Made by a program: the position numbers and the translations under genes. Shown piece by piece: positions 58,090-64,000 of a stretch of DNA of 64,000 nucleotides; the first letter of the stretch is position 1; each line of letters begins with the position of its first letter. The notes beneath the pieces were generated by a model, which had not been told where the DNA came from, did no database searches, and worked only from the letters and a program-made list of their open reading frames with translations. Source of the stretch: Cichorium intybus (taxonomy: Eukaryota; Streptophyta; Magnoliopsida; Asterales; Asteraceae); assembly GCA_023525715.1 (NCBI GenBank), contig CM042010.1:79981894-80045893 (forward strand), in the 5' to 3' direction.

Positions 58090-58102
58090 TGGTATCAGAG
58101 CC
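58090..58102 (+). other. Primer binding site of element A
   Basis: TGGTATCAGAGCC two bases after the LTR A end, iMet type. It shows that this element family runs on the + strand. Confidence 0.88.
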
Positions 58103-58511
58103 ATGGCTATATTGCATGTTTAGATAATAAGTTTATTTGGATAAACTTGGTTTTTGGAAGCCATGAATGTTCATCTTCTTGAATGCAATGTTCATGCATG
58201 GCTTCTTTGGCAACATGCAAGTGTTTAATCTATCATTTTATGTAACCAACTAAAATTTATGTTTGCATGCATTTGGTTACATAATTGTTTCCTTAGAAAA
58301 ACAAAGTGTTGATTTTCTTATGATTTTATGTGATAAAATGGTGCATAAACAAGCCAAGGACCATATGATGCATGTTTTGTGTTTAAATTCGATATGGTTG
58401 TAATCTATTCTTTTATTCAAATGGTTTGTAATAATAATTAGTTATTTCCTTCTTATATTCATTTTGTAAATATTAGGATAGTTGTATTTTATATTTTTCA
58501 CAAAATGTAAC

Positions 58512-59667
<1,156 letters not shown>

Positions 59668-59831
59668 GTAACAAGAGAATGAAGTAAAAGACCAAGAGAA
59701 GATTGCACCCAACAGCAACACTTTCTGCATAGCTGCTGTCCAGATTTCGAATCTGTTAAGAAGGGCTTTAAAAATTCATATCTTGGTCATTTGGTGATAT
59801 ACTTGTTGGTAAATTTAATACTTGTTGGTGA

Positions 59832-59910
59832 TATATTGTATTTATTCTTTTTATTAATAAATTTGCCAGAGGTGCCGCCCTCTTTACCCAAAAAAAAAAA
59901 AAAAAAAAAA
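59832..59910 (+). mobile_element. Very short LINE 3' tail (about 58 bp plus 21 A)
   Basis: TATTGTATTTATTC through GCCGCCCTCTTTACCC equals the last bases of LINE copies 1-4, followed by 21 A. The target duplication AAATTTAATA is at 59811-59820 and 59908-59917. Between the left duplication and the LINE lie about 11-14 filler bases (CTTGTTGGTGATAT) that copy sequence 20-30 bp upstream. It is an extreme 5' truncation outside the satellite. Confidence 0.85.
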
Positions 59911-60831
59911 TTTAATATCTAGTATATACATTAAGTTTTAACAAGTATTAGCATCAATATGGCCAAGAATGAAGTGAAGAAAGCAACAAAAGTCACAAAA
60001 TCACTTCCTGCTGCCTTGTTCCTGTCGTGGTTTTTATGGAGGCCAAAGAAAAATCACAACTCATTCCATGGTGTCAAGAAATGGTCGTTCAAGTGTCATT
60101 TGGTGATATAAGAAGCTTGGCAAAATTGTAGCCAAATCGAAGATCATTTGGTTGAGTTTTTTTCACCTTTTTGTCCCTAGGTTTGGACTTGATATTTCAT
60201 GTATGGCTCATATGAAATATCAAACTAGTTGGCTTGTGTTTATGCACCCATGCATGCATGTGATGATTGAATGTTTTATGATTTTATGTTGTGGATGAAA
60301 ATAAGATTTTGCATGCTAGACAACCTAGATAATTAAACATAATCATCAAGGAGTTTGTAATTTCCAAATTGACATATATAACATAAGATGTAATACAATT
60401 GGTTTTATTAAAATGGGTTTTGTTATAAAACCTATAAAGTCAAGTTTTGAGAATAAATGAAACAAATAAAATGGAGATTTTATGAATTCTTACAAACTCC
60501 AACCCTAAATAATAATGGTAATTATTTAGGATTAAAATTGGTTCTCATGTATGTGATCAAACTCAAACTTAACATTGGATATTAAATGTAATCTTGACCA
60601 CAAACAAAGAATCAATAAAATAGAGATTTTATGATTAAGGAACCAATTAACCAAATAAGATTTTAATGGTACCATGTTCATTGGATGCATGCAATCTACA
60701 TGATACCATATGTTTTTCAAAATTAGAATTGTAAAACATACAAATCCCTTTTGAAATACAAATCAATGCCGTCCCTCTTAAAGCCACTCATGTATCACTT
60801 GTATATCCTTGTGGGATAAAGGTCACCTAAC

Positions 60832-62019
<1,188 letters not shown>

Positions 62020-62021
62020 AT

Positions 62022-62034
62022 TGGTATCAGAGCC
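62022..62034 (+). other. Primer binding site after LTR B
   Basis: TGGTATCAGAGCC two bases after the LTR B end, iMet type. Confidence 0.88.
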
Positions 62035-63687
62035 ATGGCTATATTGCATGTTTAGATAATAAGTTTATTTGGATAAACTTGGTTTTTGGAAGCCATGAAT
62101 GTTCATCTTCTTGAATGAAAGTTTCATGCATGGCTTCTTTGGCAACATGCAAGTATATTATCTATGATTTTATGTAACCAACTATATTTTATGATTGCAT
62201 GCATTTGGTTACATAATTGTTGCCTTAGAAAAACAAAATGTTGATTTTCTTATGATTTTATGTGATAAAATGGTGCATAAACAAGCCAAGGACCATATGA
62301 TGCATGTTGTGTGTTTATATTCGATATGGTTGTAATCTATTCTTTTATTCAAATGGTTTGTAATAATAATTAGTTATTTCCTTCTTTTATTCATTTTATA
62401 AGCATTAGAATAGTTGTATTCTTGTATATCTTTATAAAATGTAACAAGAGAAGGAGATAAAGGCATGAGAAGCAACTACCAAACAGCAACATTTTTCCTG
62501 CCATGGCTGCCAATTTCGAACCTGTTAAGGAGGGTTTAAAAAATTCATATCTTGGTATTTTGATGCTATACTTGTTGGTAACTTTAATATCTAGTATATA
62601 CAATAAGTGTTGGCAAGTGTAAGCATCAATTTAACCAAGAATGAAGTGAAGAAAGCAACAAAAAACACAAAAAACCTCCTGTCAGGGGCTGTTTCTGTCG
62701 AGAATTTTGAGGAGCCCAAAGAAAAATCACAAGCTCTTCCATGGTGTCAAGAAATGGTGGTTCAAGTGTCATTTGATGATATAAGAAGCTTGGCAAAATT
62801 GTAGCCAAATCGAAGATCATTTGGTTGAGTTTTTGTCACCTTTTTGTCCCTAGGTTTGGACTTGATATTTCATGTATGGCTCACATGAAATATCAAATTA
62901 GTTGGCTTGTGTTTATGCACCCATGCATGCATGTGATGATTGAATGTTTTGTTATTTTATGTTGTGGATGAAAATAAGATTTTGCATGCTAGACAACCTA
63001 GATAATTAAACATAATCATCAAGGAGTTTGTAATTTTCAAATTGACATATAAAACATTAGATATAATACAATTGGTTTTATTAAAATGGGTTTTGTTATA
63101 AAACCTATAAAGTCAAGTTTTGAAAATGAATGAAACTAGAAATAAAATGGAGATTTTATGAATTCTTACAAACTCCAACCCTAAGTAATAATGGTAATTA
63201 TTTAGGATTAAAATTGGTTCTCATGTATGTGATCAAACTCAAACTTAATATTGGATATTAATTGTAATCTTGACCACAATCAAAGAATCAATAAAATGGA
63301 GATTTTATGATTAAGGAACCAATTAACAAAATAAGATTTTAATGGTACCATGTTCATTGGATGCATGCAATCTACATGATACCATATGTTTTTCAAAAAT
63401 TAGAATTGTAAAACATACAAATCCCTTTCAAAATACAAATCAATGCCGTCCCTCTTAAAGACACTCATGTATCACTTGCATATCCTTGTGGGATAAAGGT
63501 TACCTAACCACTTGGAGTCTTCTTGTGATATAAGAGGTAGTCTTGCAATATTGATGGGATAAAGGACACCAAACCATTAATAGTTGTCAAAACTACACGT
63601 CCGTTTAAGTGGGATGATTTGTTTGGAAATATTTTGTGATAAAGGTCACCTAAGCATTAGAAATCCAAGGCATAGATGGGATCAAAC
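62035..63687 (+). other. Second non-coding LTR-element interior
   Basis: About 1.65 kb collinear with the interior of element A (58103-58511 plus 59673-60831). It continues about 180 bp beyond the point where element A meets LTR B, with repeated GGGATAAAGG.CACC motifs (63490, 63560, 63640). No gene; a 65-codon frame at 62607 has no recognisable domain and is not conserved as a frame in the other copy. Confidence 0.7.
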
Positions 63688-64000
63688 TGTTGGAAATCAT
63701 GTGTTCATGTAATTAGTTTCAAAAACTTGAAGTTGTAACGGAAGCATAAAATCATGAACACAAGTTTCTCTTCCAAGAGGATCATGCTACATGCATGAAG
63801 AGATAAGATGAAGAACAAGCATAGATGAAGTTCAAAATCATACCCTTTCTTATTTTCTTGGTTTGGACGATTTTGATGAGGCTAGGAGTCAAGAAAGAAT
63901 CCCTCTATAGTTGATCCACCCACAAGGAAAACACCTTAGATGCTAGTCCCTTTAAACTTGCAAATGAACACTCTCTTGATGTTGAAGCTTGAACGATTCT
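63688..64000 (-). repeat. Inverted LTR of the same family (cut by window edge)
   Basis: From TGTTGGAAATCATGTGTTCA onward this is the reverse complement of the 3' end of the solo LTR at 58512-59667. It belongs to a minus-strand copy extending beyond 64000. Confidence 0.88.

Overview
This window looks like a block of plant (angiosperm, most likely eudicot) heterochromatin. It has L1-type LINEs with DUF4283-type ORF1 and zf-RVT ORF2 tails, a Ty3/gypsy element and a Ty1/copia element, tRNA-iMet primer sites, a tRNA-derived SINE, a hAT-type MITE and GT-AG introns. The style of the TGTCACACCCCC LTR recalls Asteraceae genomes, but the species cannot be fixed from sequence alone. No ordinary single-copy host gene is present except one carried inside an LTR retrotransposon.
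Layout. From 1637 to about 48759 the base layer is a tandem satellite with a 30-bp monomer, about 17.6 kb once insertions are removed. It is broken by four copies of one LINE family, all on the + strand (1-1636, 5282-9257, 11672-14259, 19371-26215), a solo or partial LTR (9562-10160), a 7.2-kb LTR retrotransposon with apparently identical 2.0-kb LTRs (26919-34099), an older Ty3/gypsy element (38666-46720, - strand) and a SINE (47952-48243). From 48760 to the window end there is no satellite. This part is a nest: the 5' part of another LINE carrying a hAT-type MITE, then LTR elements of a family that shows no coding capacity, one LTR of which is split by a Ty1/copia element (51280-57378), with a nested solo LTR, a short LINE tail and an inverted LTR running off the end.
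Main result. The LTR retrotransposon at 26919-34099 shows no gag-pol. Antisense to its LTRs it carries an apparently intact four-exon gene (29931-31260, predicted 370 aa) of the RKD type (RWP-RK domain transcription factor), with its introns and a TATA box. A 5-bp target duplication and LTRs of equal length with no difference seen point to recent mobility. This is a transduplicated regulatory gene in a mobile vehicle.
Second result. All four LINE 3' junctions fall at the same position of the 30-bp monomer and in the same orientation. A TT/A nick motif exists only on the bottom strand of the monomer, which can explain both facts. The left ends of both large minus-strand LTR elements also abut the same ATAAC step. 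The satellite therefore behaves as a patterned landing platform.
LINE biology. Copy 2 has an intact 1210-codon ORF2 with all endonuclease and RT motifs but no ORF1 or 5' end. Copy 4 is near full length but has a frame-broken ORF1 and an RT active-site change (FADD to FAND). No copy in the window is autonomous.
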